From the NCBI RefSeq assembly GCF_900660635.1, contig NZ_LR215031.1:512642-576641 (forward strand): a DNA stretch of 64,000 nt, in the 5' to 3' direction. The translations under genes and the position numbers were made by a program. The stretch comes from Mycoplasmopsis gallopavonis (GTDB taxonomy: Bacteria > Bacillota_I > Bacilli_A > Mycoplasmatales > Metamycoplasmataceae). Below, in pieces: positions 21,514 through 34,600 of the stretch; positions within the stretch are counted from its first letter, which is position 1, and every line of letters begins with the position of its first letter. The notes beneath the pieces are model-generated. The model was not told the origin of the DNA. It searched no databases and saw only the letters and a list, made by a program, of their open reading frames with translations.

Positions 21514-22665
21514 TTAAGCTGTGACTTCTTCTTTTTTGTCACGTTTTTTAAGAACTACTAAAAGAATTAAAATTAATAAAAGTGGGATAAAAAGTAATGT
21601 TCAAAATAAAATTTTGTAAATTCCTGAACTTTTTCTGTAATATGTAACTTCTGTCTCAATATTACGTGATTTATCAGCTAATTCTCTAACATTTCCTTCA
21701 AGAGTTTCTTTATCTCTTGATAATCTTGTAGTTTCTGATTTTAATGTTTGAATAACATTTTTAACTTTTTCGTGATATTCTCTTAAATCTCTTTTACTTT
21801 CAATAACTTCACCAGCTTTTGTTTCGCTAAGTAATTGATTCATTTTTTCAACTAAATCATCAATTGATTCTGATGATTTAAGTAATTCTTTATCTTTTGC
21901 AATCGCTGCTTTTTGAGCTTCTAATTGTTTTTCTAATTCTGCAATTTTTGCTTCTTGTTCTTGTGCTTTTGCAATCGCTGCTTTTTGGGCTTCTAATTTT
22001 TGTTCTAAATCAGTAATTTTTGTTTCTTGCTCAGTGATTTTTGTAGCTTGTGTTTCTTTTTCAGCTTTAAGTTTTTCTAAATCAGCCTTAGCTAATGGTG
22101 CTACTACTTTTAAATATTCTTCGAAAGCTTTTGAAGCAGGCATTCCTGTTTCTTCTCCATAGTAATCCATTGAAGTTTGTTTTCATCTTTCGTTAATTTC
22201 ATCCATTTTAGCTAAAATTGAGTCTTTGTATTCTGAAAATTTATCAAATAATTCACTAATTAAAAGAATACTTGAATATTCATTTCTAACTTGATTTAAA
22301 GTACGGTACATATCTCTTCATAATCAAGCTGCTTGATCATAATCTTTATTTCTAATTAAAAGTGGTAAAACTGTATAATATTGTGTAAAAGTACCATTTT
22401 GCTCTTCAAGATCTTTTTCTCCGAAAACAAATTTCTTTTCACTGTTTGTATTATATTTATCGTTTAAAACTTTAATTACATTTTTCGCTAATTTTACTGT
22501 GTTGTCAAAGTCTTGTTTTTGTGCATCTCTATGCATCATTAAAATTGCTTGAATTTTTTGAACACTTTGATTGTCATTATCTGTCGCTGCCGATACAAGA
22601 GGAGCAGAAACAGCAACAACAGGTGCTACTGTTAAAGGTAAAAATAATAATTTTTTTAATTTCAT
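21514..22665 (-). CDS. Coiled-coil membrane-anchored surface protein
   Basis: A 383-residue protein of unknown family. An N-terminal signal peptide (MKLKKLLFLPLTVAPVVAVS, cleavage near SAA, no lipobox Cys) is followed by a helical region. A long coiled coil runs from about residue 190 to 330, containing a near-exact repeat of the unit LEAQKAAIAK with Glu/Lys-rich spacers. A single C-terminal membrane helix (LLFIPLLLILILLVVL) with a basic tail completes it. So it should be anchored by its C terminus with the coiled coil outside. TGA is Trp. The ribosome site is GAGGAATT. An A17 tract lies upstream of the promoter region. Confidence 0.7.
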
Positions 22666-22983
22666 AATTCCTCATTTCATATTCCAACTAATAAATTGCT
22701 ATAATAACATTGTTAAAAATGTTAAATTTTAGCCATTTATAACTTTATTATATACCTTTTAAAATACAATAAATTAGCAGTTTTCTTGCAAAAAAAAAAA
22801 AAAAAAGGTAAATATTTTCTTCGAAAATATAAAAATAGTTATTTTTTAGTTTTTTTAATTACTTTTTAGGGTTTTTCTAAATAGACAATTTGTATAGTCA
22901 AAAAATTATTTCTAATTTGTGGAAATTTTCGTTCCACATTTTTTTATTTTTAGCTCAATTTAAGATTTTGATAAAATAAAGTA
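22666..22983. other. Divergent intergenic region with A17 tract and hairpin
   Basis: This 318-bp region between two divergent genes holds a -10-like TATAAT (minus strand, near 22750), a run of 17 A (22790-22806), a hairpin TGTGGAA/TTCCACA followed by T7 (about 22918-22946), and TAAAAT (22972-22977) 6 nt before the downstream gene. No coding frame is apparent. Confidence 0.6.
22790..22806. repeat. Homopolymer A17
   Basis: Seventeen consecutive A on the plus strand, in the shared upstream region of the coiled-coil protein (minus strand, about 40 nt upstream of its likely -10) and the PQ-loop gene. Long homopolymers like this are prone to slippage. Confidence 0.9.
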
Positions 22984-23751
22984 ATGCTAACTAATTTTGG
23001 AAATTTATTAGATGACAAAGTAAAGGGGACTAATCCTTATTCACTATCATTTAATATCTTTTTAGTTATAACTAGTATCTTAATTGTGTGCTTGAGTTTA
23101 CCTCAGCTTTACAAAATTCTTAAAGATAAAAAGACAGGAAATATTAATTTTACTTCATTTTGAATTTTCCATTTAGGAATTCTAGGTTGAGTAATTTATG
23201 GTGTTACTAACCCTAATCACCTTTATAATGTGGTAATTGCTGATGGATTATCTGTTTTTGTTAATGGTGTTATGACAGGATTGCTTTACTATTACAAAAA
23301 AGAATTTAGTCAAAGACAAAAAATGTTTGGTTACTTAGGAATTTTAGCAACATGAGGGGTTGCCATCATTTTAATTGGTTTCTATATTAAAGAAGAATCA
23401 AGTGGTCAAATCGGTTTAATCACAATGACAGAAAATCAATCTGCAATTTTCGGTTATACATTACCTGCTTTAACTACATTTGCTTTTGCTCCACAATTAA
23501 TTCAATCATTTATAACTAAGAAATGACAAGGAATTTCTGTTTGAATGTTTGTTTTATACGAAATTAATAACGTTGCATGAATTATTTGATGAATTATCGG
23601 AATTCTTCAAAACCAATATGACGGAATTGGATATCAATCATTAATTGCTGGCTTAATTTGACAAATTATCAGTTTAACAATTTTTGGAGTTCAGCTCACA
23701 TTCACAGTTCTTGATATTCGCAAAAACAAACAAACTATTCAACAAAATTAA
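22984..23751 (+). CDS. PQ-loop repeat membrane protein
   Basis: A 255-residue polytopic membrane protein with about seven helices. It has two PQ motifs, LPQLYKILKDKKTG after the first helix and APQLIQSFITKKWQG in the second half, the hallmark of PQ-loop/SWEET-type small-solute transporters. The substrate is unknown. TAAAAT lies 6 nt before the ATG with no Shine-Dalgarno, so the mRNA is probably leaderless. The helices contain many Trp encoded by TGA. Confidence 0.75.
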
Positions 23752-23761
23752 AAAAGGAGAA

Positions 23762-23793
23762 AAAAACAAACAACAAAAGTTGTTTGTTTTTAA
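23762..23793. terminator. Terminator after PQ-loop gene
   Basis: AAAACAAACAAC/GTTGTTTGTTTT hairpin between convergent genes; usable on both strands. Confidence 0.8.
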
Positions 23794-23794
23794 T

Positions 23795-24361
23795 TTAAAA
23801 TTTTTTATCGCTTCTTCCGGTCATACCTTGATAAACAAAATTTGCTATGTCTTTTCCATAAACAAGATTCAAAATAGCTAAACCAAGTTCCATCGAAGCG
23901 TCCGCACTACGACCAGTTAATATTTTGGCTCCTGTTTGAGTTACATAATCATTGCTATAAAATTCTGTCCGTGTTTCTTTTGCTCACTCACTTGGAAAAG
24001 CAGAATATGGTTTAGTTTGGTCAATAATTTTAGATTCAACTAAAACATTAGGAGCATCACAAATTGCAAAAAGATATTTATCTTTTTTAAGAAATTCAGA
24101 AATAAGATTAAGCGAAATTAAGTCTGTTCTTAAAGTTTGTGCACCTTTTCCACCTGGTACATAAAGACCGTCATATTCATCAATATTTACTTCATTTAAA
24201 ATATTATCTAATTTAGTAATCCCGTACTGTCCTTCTACATTTTGAAGACTTGGGTTGTAATAATCTAACTTTTCTAATTTCCCACTTCTTTTTAAACATG
24301 AAAGAACAGTTGTCATTTCAATATCATTAAAATAATTTTGAGCAATTACAAGTAAATTCAT
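23795..24361 (-). CDS. DJ-1/PfpI family protein
   Basis: A 188-residue protein of the DJ-1/PfpI superfamily. The N-terminal strand is MNLLVIAQNYFNDIEM; DGLYVPGGKGAQTLR is the glycine-rich block, and FAICDAPNVLVES carries the nucleophile-elbow cysteine. The C-terminal part includes GAKILTGRSADASMELGLAIL. Family members act as deglycases, chaperones or redox sensors; which applies here cannot be decided. It starts one base after the stop of the upstream membrane protein gene, so the two are likely co-translated. Confidence 0.82.
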
Positions 24362-24362
24362 C

Positions 24363-25283
24363 TTATTTCTTTCTTCTAATAACCTTTGTATAAACTAAGA
24401 AAATAAAGATTGCAAGCGGTACTAAAACAGTTAAAATAAACACAAAAATATAGAATTTAATTCAAGCTTTATTTTCTGATCTTCTAGATTCTTGAACAGA
24501 AGCAATTAAAGTTGCTGCACTTTGACCATCTGTTCCTAAATTCATTTGGATATCTTTAATTCTTTTACGATCATAAAGTCAAACCACTAAAAGTAAAACT
24601 GTTAATGTCACTAAAACAATTAATCCAATAACTTCAAAAGATCAAATTTTTCCAAATCAACTTTCTAAAATTTTTGGTCAATCTAATTTAATAAAGAAAG
24701 ATCCATTTGATGTGCTTGTTGGTTCTTTACCAATTGTTCATGTTCCACTTGCATTTAAAGCAGCTACAATAACTAAAAGTAATCCAAAATATGTTAAAAA
24801 GAAAAAGTAAAGTCACATTAATCTTAAATTTTTTAAAGTTAATGTTTTATAAAGCTCAGCAAACATTGTTGAAGCTGCAACATCACCTCTTTTATAGTTA
24901 TAACGGAATTGTTTTTCTGTTTTTCTTCAGCTTGCAAAATCCATTGCATTTTTAATAAAAAGAACTAATCCTAAAATTGTTGATAAACCAAATAAAATAT
25001 ATCATCCAATAAAACTTGCGTTTTTATAATCATTAGTTTTAGAAATTCCAACAGCAACTCCAATTGCAACCAATGATGAAACAAAAATCACTAATCAAAA
25101 AACAAAAGCAATAAAACGAATTGTTTTTTCTTTTCTAATTGTTGTATGTGCTAATGGAGAAATTTCATTTTTAGGATCAACATAAACCTTTGCAGCAGAT
25201 TGTTCATCTATCCCGTAAGGTATTTCTGTCGTTTTTAAATTAACATTATTAGAACTATTGTCTTTTGGTTGAAAGTTGTTCAT
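24363..25283 (-). CDS. Uncharacterised membrane protein, four helices
   Basis: A 306-residue protein of no family I recognise. A hydrophilic N terminus of about 55 residues is followed by membrane helices at roughly residues 58-80, 92-110, 155-175 and 215-235, plus one at the C terminus before a short KVIRRK tail. It is preceded by a weak ribosome site (GAAAGGATTATT). It sits in a run of minus-strand genes def - membrane protein - this gene - DJ-1, with short gaps. Several Trp are encoded by TGA. The function is unknown. Confidence 0.6.
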
Positions 25284-25305
25284 AATAATCCTTTCTTAAA
25301 TTATT

Positions 25306-26427
25306 TTAATTGCTTAAATTTGTAATTAATTGATTAAAATCAATGTAATTTAAAGCTTTTACATCAAATTCTTTAACAATTGTTCCAAAAATTAATTTAG
25401 AAACTTTTTCTTGTGTTTTTTGATTAAGATTTTGATAAATTTGAGCAGTTACTTTAACTCATTGATCGATTTTTTCTGCTCGTTCGTCTATTCATTGACC
25501 TGCAACTTGTGCATTTTGAAGCTCGTTTTTGATTTTAGTTGCAAACGCATTAGTTAATTGTTCTTTTGCGTTTGAATTATTTAAGTTAATTGAATTTTCC
25601 TCAATAACCTCGTTTAATTTTGTTTCTATATAATTTTTACTTTCTTCAAAATTAATTTTTTCTTTGTAATTGATTTGATTTAGTAATTTTGTCACAAATT
25701 CTTCATTAACATCAACTACTTGCTCAATTTTTTCTAAAAATCTTAAAAATGATTGAGATAAATTTTCTAATTCAGTTTGATTTAATCTTTCACCACTAAG
25801 AATTTTGTCGAATAAAGGTTTATTTTTTTCATATTCTTTAAGAATTTCGATAACAGCAGGCAATGCTCCATCTTGAATTTTAGCTTGACCTGCTGAATAA
25901 AGTCAACTAGAAAACTTCATAAATCCTGTGGCATGATTTTTTGAAGCTAAAACTGCTATTCAAGAAGTTGAGGCACCAGCGAAAGTTGCACCAAAAGCTG
26001 CTCCAAAAAATAAATTGACAAGTCTACGAGTGATTTTAATATATTTTCTTTTAGTAACTGAACGTAAAACTAAAACTAAAAAGACAATCATATTTATAAA
26101 TCCAAAAATCGCAGATGTTATCATTAAAGCCACCATACCAGCTGCTATTTTATAACCATAAGAAATTGCTTCCTTAAACCTTTCCTCATCAATATTAAAT
26201 ATTTGAGCAAAGAAAGTTTGACTTTTATTAAAGATAATTGTTAAACTTAAACAAGTAATAACAAAAAGGAAAGTAATGATTACTTGTGCAATAAATCATT
26301 TTCAATTAGCCAGATAACCTGCTAAACCACCTAAAAGAGCAAAGAAAACAATTATCAATAGCGATACTCAAATTCAAGTGTTAGCTATAGAATTAACTGT
26401 TTCTAAATTTTTAATTAAATCTTGCAT
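25306..26427 (-). CDS. Uncharacterised membrane protein with helical C-terminal domain
   Basis: A 373-residue protein without a recognised family. Four or so N-terminal membrane helices (about residues 18-60, 70-130, 140-165) are followed by a roughly 190-residue soluble, charged, mostly helical domain (KPLFDKILSGERLNQ, then Asn/Glu/Lys-rich). It starts 2 nt after the def stop and is followed 22 nt later by another membrane protein gene; it is probably one operon with def. I cannot give a function. Confidence 0.6.
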
Positions 26428-26429
26428 GA

Positions 26430-26990
26430 TTAAATATATTTTGCCTTTCTATCTTTTCTTCACGGTTCTTTAACTTTGATTCGATCAATAAATAATTTAC
26501 CTTCTAAATGATCTAATTCATGTTGAAAGACAATTGCAAGATATCCGCTGACTGAAAATCTCATAAATTTACGGTTTTGATAACTATAAGCATCAACAGT
26601 AATAGACTCAGCACGATGAACATATCCTGCTTGATTAGGTCATTCTTCACTAACACTAAGACAACCTTCTCCCTCTTGTAAGGCTATTTTTTTAGCACTT
26701 TTATAAACTACTTTGGGATTAAAAAGCACATCTTTGAAAAAGACTTCTCCTGTTTGATCATCTTGTAAAAAGATGTAAAAAGCTCTTTTTAAAACACCAT
26801 ATTGAACCGCAGCAACTCCAACACCCGGTCTAAATGTAGTTCCTGGCTTTTGTGAATCATCAATGTGAAAAATCATTTTTTCTGCAAGTTGAATGTCTTC
26901 TTCTGTTAAAGGTAAAGGTACATCTTTTGACCTTTGTCTTAAAACTTTTTCAGGCAATTCAACCAATTTTACTTCAAATTTTTTATTCAT
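26430..26990 (-). CDS. def: Peptide deformylase
   Basis: A 186-residue Fe/Zn enzyme that removes the N-formyl group from new proteins. Motif 1 is GVGVAAVQ (usually GVGLAAPQ), motif 2 EGEGCLSVSEE with the metal-binding Cys, motif 3 QHELDHLEG (HExxH-type). The start MNKKFEVKLVEL at 26990 is chosen because TATAAT (26997-27002, minus strand) lies 6 nt upstream; an in-frame ATG further up would lie within or above this box. It is therefore likely leaderless. It is first in a minus-strand gene run. Confidence 0.93.
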
Positions 26991-27040
26991 AAATTTATTA
27001 TATAATAATAAATACAAAAAATTTATTAAGAGGTATTTTT

Positions 27041-27694
27041 ATGGTATTTATGATTAATTTTTATTTAATAATCACTGGATATTTGGTTGGTTCATTAAAT
27101 ATTTCAATTTTGCTTAGCAAAATTTGAAAAAAACAAGATGTAAGACAATTTCATTCAGAAAACGCCGGGGCAACTAATTCGTATCGTACTTTTGGTAAGC
27201 TATTTGGTATTACAGTTCTTCTTTTAGATATTTTAAAAGGTTACTTAACAGTTGCGTTAGGTTATGCTTTTTGAAGTTATTTTGCAAAAGATGTTGTGTA
27301 CGCACCTATGATTTCCGGTCTTGCTTGCATGATTGGACATACTTTTCCGATCTTTTTTAAATTTAAAGGTGGTAAAGGTGTTGGATGTGCTATTGGTATT
27401 TTAATTGCTCTTAATATTAGTTTACTTTTTGTTGCTGCTATTTTCTTCTTCGGAATCACAATCCTAACAAGATATGTGTCACTCGGGAGCGTTGCAACAG
27501 CACTGATTTTAATTCCTTTTACCTTCATTCCTTGAATCTCAAAAGGTGATATTGCTTACACTACGCCAATAAGTTTACCATTTTGAGTTAATGGATTAAT
27601 TTATATCTTTTGTGCCGCTTTAATTGTATTTAATCACCGTTCAAACATCCAAAGATTAATCAATGGTACAGAAAGAAAATTTGAGGTCAAATAA
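27041..27694 (+). CDS. plsY: Glycerol-3-phosphate acyltransferase PlsY
   Basis: A 217-residue integral membrane enzyme that transfers an acyl group from acyl-phosphate to glycerol-3-phosphate, the first step of phospholipid synthesis. Motif 1 is YLVGSLNISILL, motif 2 SENAGATNSYRTFGK, then GHTFPIFFKFKGGKGVG and the final NHRSNIQRLINGTE. It has five to seven membrane helices. The ribosome site AAGAGGTATTTTT precedes the ATG. Confidence 0.95.
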
Positions 27695-27724
27695 AAAATA
27701 AGCATTAAAAAATGCTTATTTTTT
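27695..27724. terminator. Terminator between plsY and ABC ATPase gene
   Basis: AAAATAAGCATT/AATGCTTATTTT hairpin, bidirectional, between convergent genes. Confidence 0.8.
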
Positions 27725-28694
27725 AATCTCTTAAATGTAATCCTTTTGGATGAGATGGATTTGGGTTAATTTCAACCTCTTCAATTCTTCCTTCTTTGAC
27801 ACGAATTACTTTGTCTGCAATTTTATCAATCAACGGATCATGGGTAACCATGACAATTGTTGTTCCGTATTTTTTATTGATATCTCATAAATAAGATAAA
27901 ACAATTTCAGAAGTATTTCCGTCTAAAGCTCCAGTTGGTTCATCAGCAAAGATAATTTCTGCATTTTTAGCTAATGCTCTTAAAATCGAAATTCTTTGTT
28001 GTTGTCCACCAGACATTTGAGCAGGGAATTTATGTTTAACATCTTCCATGTCAAATTCTTTAAATAAATTATCTAAATCTAATTTTTTAGATTTATCTTT
28101 TTGTAAATAAGCCCCTGTTTCAACATTATCATAACCTGATAAATTTTGTAAAAGGTTGTAATTTTGGAAGATAAAACTAACATGTTCACGTCTAAATAAA
28201 GTTAAATTTAAATCACTTAAATAAGGTAGGTTTTTATCACAAACAATAACTTGTCCATTACTTGGACGATCTAAACCACTTATTAAATTTAAAAGTGTTG
28301 ATTTTCCTCCACCTGATTTTCCAAAAATTAAGACAAATTCACCTTTATTAATTGTTACAGAAACATCTTTTAAAACACGAGTAACTGTGTTTCCTGATAA
28401 GTAATATTTAGAAACATTTTTAACTTCAATAATTGCATTTTCTGAATTTTTGAGATCTTTATTTTCGTCTTTTGAACGTTTTTTGTTTGCTGCTTTTTTA
28501 AGAATTTTGACAATTGAACGATCAACAGTCATCCGATTGCTTCCACCATCAGCATTTAAAACTTCAAAAACATTCTTTTTAGTCACTTTAACACCAAGAG
28601 ATTTTTTACTCAAAATTGATGATTGATCAGCGTCCATAGTGGTTTTTGTTTCTTGTTTTGATTGTTCTAAATCTTTGTTGTTTTTTGTTTCCAT
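27723..28694 (-). CDS. ABC transporter ATPase, LolD/MacB type
   Basis: A 323-residue ATPase. A roughly 90-residue Lys-rich N-terminal extension precedes a standard nucleotide-binding domain with Walker A FGKSGGGKST, Q-loop IFQNYNLL, signature MSGGQQQRISI, Walker B IIFADEPTGALD and H-loop VMVTHD. The DEPTGALDG block is typical of the MacB/LolD/FtsE-like group that works with FtsX-type permeases. Its ATG shares a base with the stop of the giant permease gene (TAATG), so both are made together and form one transporter or mechanotransmission complex. Confidence 0.9.
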
Positions 28695-31600
28695 TATTTC
28701 CCTTTCAATAAATCAATTGCTTTAATTTTATTAATACTTCTTCAAATTAAAATCGAAGTTAAAGTGAAGATTAAAAAGACTACTAAGACTGTTAATAAAA
28801 CAGTTAATAAAGTAATATTTAGCGGCACAGCGATAGCTGCCGTTGAAGTTAAGAATCCACCAAAAATCAGCATAAATCCAATTCCAAGTGGAATAGCTAT
28901 TGCAAGAGCTGTTAAGATAAATGGTATATAAATACCGAAAAACATTCGAATTTTTTCTCTATTGTTATAACCTAAAATACTTCATATCGCAATGTTCTTC
29001 TCATTTTCATTAATTAAAATTGTTGAAATAATAATCAAAATAATAATTGAAACTAAGAAGCTTAGGATTGAAATGATTGTAATAATAATTTGGACTGTTG
29101 AAGAAATTGTTTTGGTGAAACCAACTTCAATTTCTTTAGCGTCTAAAGTAAATGCTAATGCGGTATAAACTGAATCTGAATAAATGTTTGCAAATTTTTG
29201 AATATTAATTGCAGCATTTCTTTTAGCTGTTTGATATTCTTGTTTTAACGCAGTAGAACTATAAGTATTAAGATCGAAGTTTGGATTTAAGAACTTAATA
29301 ATTTGTTCTGGTGTATAACCATCTTTTTCCATTACACCAGGTGCTAAGTTTTCAACAAAAGCACTTGAACCAAAAATACCATCAAAAAGATCGTTTCTTT
29401 CATTTTCTTCAAGTTTATCAGCATTAAAACTATCACCGCTTGGACTATAACCTGAATTTGAATAAAGTCCTGTTGTTCAAATTAATTGTTTTGGTTCTGT
29501 TGATTTTGAAAGAATTCCATTAAAGACAGGATATTTTGGATTGCTTGTTAAGCTGTCCAATCCTACAATTTTATCTGCTGCTTTTTTAGGAATAATAAAT
29601 TCATTATTAATATATGTATTAATAATTCCAACGACCTTAAATTTATATTCTTTTTGATAAAGATTTGAGTCAAGACCCATTATTGCGTTTACTTTTTCTT
29701 TATAACGATCAATATGGTTTTGAACACTTGCTTTAAAGATTGAACCTTCTTTTAAATTGAATAATGAACGAGAAACATTATTGATTACTACTGGAATTTC
29801 CTTAGTAACATCTTCACCTTGTTCCTTAAATTTTTGGTTAATTAAACTAATTAAGTTATCACCTTTAAGGTTAACAACTTCTACAAATTTAGAATTGTCT
29901 TGATATCCATACAATTTAATATTTGTATCTTTTAATGAAGTTTGAACATAAGTGAAACCTTCATCTTCTTTTGGATCAAAGTAAATTGAGTTAAATGAAA
30001 CAAAGAAGTCATAAATTGGAGCTAGTTTTGCTTTTTCTTCGTCTGTTTTTGCTTGTGCTCTTAATTCTTCTTTTCTTTGATTTTCTAAATTAAGAGCAGC
30101 ATATCCGTTTGCTAAAAATTGACGATATTCAGCTCGATGATTATCTGTTGTGATTTCTTCACGATCAAATTTGTTAGATAAGTTATTTCATTTATAGAAG
30201 TAGAATTTACCATCAACAACATTTTGTTCATTTGGAACATAGTGGAAGAATCAATCACGATTTTGTTTAGTTTTAGCACCGTCAATTTCGTTTGTTTTTA
30301 CTAAATTACCATTGACATCTCGTTTTTCTTGGTAAACTAACCCAACTTGGGTTGATTCAAGAGCAAAACCAACCTTATCACGAACTAATGTAATTCTCGA
30401 TTTTTGAGTGTCAGGAAGTGAATTATAAACAATACTTCAAGGATCGATTGAAACACCCTTGTTAATTTTAATATTAACTGAAAACTGAGTGATTAAGTGT
30501 CCAGTAAATTGTCCAGGATTTCCGTTAGCATTATAAACATTAATTGCAGGTGAATATCCTGTACCAAAGTAGTTACTTTGGTACATATTCATTTCTTCTC
30601 CGACTCCAATTGGAACATATAGTCCATTTGCTAAATCTGTTGAAGATAAGTTATATGGATTTAAAGCTCCTCCTTCTCTTGTTGGAGAAGATAAATCATA
30701 TTTATAGTTGTAATGTCTATTACCGTAAGTTCAGTTGATTGAACGATCAAACACCCCGAAAGTACCAAATGCAAAAACCGTTGTAATACTTGCTAAAATT
30801 ACCGAAATTGCAAATGACATTAATTTACCAAAACTATTAAATAAAAGTGATAATGAGAATTTGGTTTTGATATTCTTTTTCTTACTTCATTTTTGGATTT
30901 TAGCATTAAATTCACTAGTATTTAATTCAACAATTCCGCTCATTAAATCAATTGCTTTGAATTTTAATGAGTGCAGAGCAATGATTATAATCAATAAACA
31001 CATTGCACCTAGCGGTGTAAGAATATTAATTAATAAACTTGTCAGAGATAAATCTAAAGTCGTAATTGGAATTGTTCAATAACTTTGAAGTAAACGAATT
31101 GATAAACCATGGAACATAAATCCGGTTAGAAATCCTAATGTTCCACCTAAGAAAATTGTAAAGAAAGCAAATGTTGTTAATGATAAAGCAATTTGTAAAG
31201 GTGTATATCCTTGAGCTACTAAAATACCAATAACTTTATTTTTGTTAGCAATATAACGCTTAATAATAAAGATAATTGAAATTCCCACAAGAGCCACTAA
31301 GATGATAAGGAAAACTAATGCTACAAGTTTAACAGCACGAATAATTCCGTTGGTTGTTGTAATTCTTAAACTACGCTCTGGGTTTAAAGGATCTATTTCA
31401 TTTGTGAGATAAACTCTTTGTAAATTCACGCTTGAAACAATAGATTTTTGAACAATTTCTTCTAAATCTTTTTGAAGATCTTTAATTTGTTTGTTTGTAT
31501 ATTTTAAAGGTGCTTTTACTGTTAAATATTCTTTAACTAAATTACCTCTAAATGATTGTCTAATCCGATCAAATCCAGCTTGGTTTACATAAACAATAGC

Positions 31601-34600
31601 TTGGTTTTTGGTATTAACTTGGATGTTATTTTCGTCAATAACTGGGTAAAGATAGTCAAATGTAATATCATCACCAATGATAATGTAATCTGATCCACTA
31701 ATGTTAATTTTGTAATCATTTGGTAATTTTGAAATTAAAGACATAATGTCAACTGGATTTGCGGGGATTTTACCATTGTAGATTTTTTTATTATTTTTTT
31801 GTAATCAAGCAAAATTTGCTTTTGCAAGATATGATTCTGGTTTATTAAATTGTAAAAGTGATGATGTATAAGTTACATTAGTAATCGAATCCATCATTTT
31901 AATAATTGTGTCAATTAAATTAATATCAAATGGAGAGTATTTCTCTTTATTTTCTGAAATTAATTTTTGTAAAGTTAAGATGTAATCATTATCGATTGCT
32001 ACTTGGAAAGTATAATCACGACCAACAATTGGGTTTGGAATAGATGGTGTTAAATTTAATTTTAAAAGTGTGTCTACAAATTCATATGATCATTTTTCGT
32101 TATTAAACAATGTTTCAAAGTCAACTAATTTTTGATTAATAAAGTACGCAATATTAGAATTGCTATTTGCCTCTTCTCCAATAGAGTTAGTGTCCGCTAA
32201 TAATCAAATTAATAATTGTGGATTTTTTGCTCTTAAAAGCGGGTTAAGAAGCACATCTGAAACACCAATACTTGATAATGAAATTGTGTTATAGTTTTTC
32301 TTAAAAATTCAGTTTAAAACTTTAAAGTTTTGATTTACATATTCATTTGTTAAAAAACCGTTAATTAAATTGTTTAAAACAACTGATAAGAGATTTTTGT
32401 AACCTAATTTGTAACTTCCAATTTGAGTTATTTCTCCATAATTAAAGAATGCGTCAGAACTTGCAATATAAGAAAATAGTTTTGTAAGTTCAAGTTCATG
32501 TTCTTGAAGATACTGTTTAAATTGAGGGTTGTTATTTGCTAAATAATTAAGTCCAGAAAATTCATATTCGTTATTTTCGTTTTTAGCAAAAAATAAATCT
32601 CTCATTTTTTGCGGATTTGCAAGTGAGCGAGAAACACCAAATTTAGTTTTTTGATATCCGGCAATATTTAAACTAGCAGGTTGGAATAAATCGAATGAAT
32701 TAAACATTTCAATTACATTTTGACGGTTTGCAAGTGCTAAAAGTTGATTTAAGAAAACTTTCTTAGCTTCAAGTGAAGCCCCTTCTACTTCAAGAACTTC
32801 TCAAAGCGGTTTAAATAAATTAAAAGCAGGACCTACATAAGCGTATTCATCATCACTATTGTATTGATCAAAAATTCCAATAATTCTTTTGGCTAAGCTG
32901 AAAAATAATGAGGAACTTTGAGCATCATTAGTTGTATCAAAATATTTAAATAAATTTGAAATACTTAAATTTGATTTTAATTTAGTATTGTTTGTATCTA
33001 GTTTAATTAAATTGAGAATTTCTGTTCATTCTCTTACTTTTTGGGAAATATCTTCTTGGTTATAAACAACTTTATTTCCGTTTTTGTCTTGTCCGCTTCA
33101 CCCGAAAAATGTTCCTAAAAGTTGTTTTTCAATCATTTTAAGTTCATCTCAAACGATTTCTTGTTTTGTTTTAACAAACTCTAAAACATATTCCAATTTG
33201 ACAAAATCACTTTGATCATTTAATGTTGGCGGACCACTTGGTTCTGCTGAATTATTTACACTAGGTTTGCTTTGGAATAAAGGTAAAAAGTCAAAGTAAT
33301 CTAATTTATCAGGATCTGCAACAGGAATTGTTATATAAGTATTTTCATCAATTTTAATAGTTGATCCTTTTGATGAAATATTAAACATTTGAATTAAAAT
33401 TTCTTTAATTCTTTTGTTTGAACCTGGTTGAGCAAATAAACTTTGTAAAAAGCTTTGAAGTCAAATTGTTGAATTTAAATAACCTGCACTATAATATTTA
33501 GTTTTAGATACATTTGTTTTAAATTCGAGATCGTAAGTTGTTTCAACTAAATCAAATTTAGTAACTTTAATTTTAGAGTCTAAAATTCTTACAAAAGTAT
33601 CAAGTTCAAAACCTTTAATAAGATCTTTAATACCATTTATTAAATTATGGAATCTAAATTTACTATTATTTTTATAAGCATCCATTTGATTTAATAAAGT
33701 TTTTAATCCATCACCAAGTAAGTTAAAAAATTGTGATAAAGGATTATCCGGTGAATCAAAATTAGAAATAAGTTCAATATTTAAATTATCAATTAAACTT
33801 AATAATCCATCACGAGCATGCTCTCAATCAATTGATTTTAAAAGTCATAAAGCAATTTCATGATAACTAATTTTTCTTTGATAAAAAATTTCGTCAGGAT
33901 GCTTTTCGACATATTCTTCTTCAACTTTATTACCATCTATATCAAAGTATTTATTATATAAATTGATAAAGAAATCATTTGTATATTCTGTAAATTGTTG
34001 GAAATTAATTGAATTGATAATTTTGATTAAATTATCAATTACAACAATAGGATCTTTTGAAAGATCAACTAAATTTTTTCATGGTAATCCAAAAGTAAAT
34101 GAACTACCAAAAGCTGTGCTTACAAAATTATCAATTTTTTGGATTTCGTTTGTTAGATATTCTTTTCTTTGGGATGGGTTTTGAGCTAAAATTTTCTCTT
34201 TAATACGATTTAAAATTGTTATTAAAATTTTAGCTACCTGATCACCGTTTGGATCATGAGCTAATTCATAAATTCCATCTAAAATCATTTTAGGAAGAAT
34301 ATTAAAATTAATTTGAGCTGATGAGAAAACTTTCGCAAAATTATTTTTTTCGATACTAATTTCAAACGCTCTTGAAAGTGAATAAACTTGTTCCTTTGTA
34401 ATAAAACTATCTTTAATTAAATCTGTGCTTAATAAAGATTTTTCAACACTATCAATTCCTTTTTTAAGTGTGTTAAAAAGACGGGCCTCTAATTCGATTT
34501 CTGTATTTGGGCCACGGTAACCAAATGGTACATAAACTTGATTTGAAAAATCACTTGATTTTGCAACTCAACCATCAGGATTAATTTGAGCTTTAATTGT

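Noticed and set aside
29914..31076. Break of the giant permease into separate genes
   Set aside because: All stop-like codons in this stretch are TGA; reading codon by codon gave no TAA or TAG, and all flanking segments share one frame.
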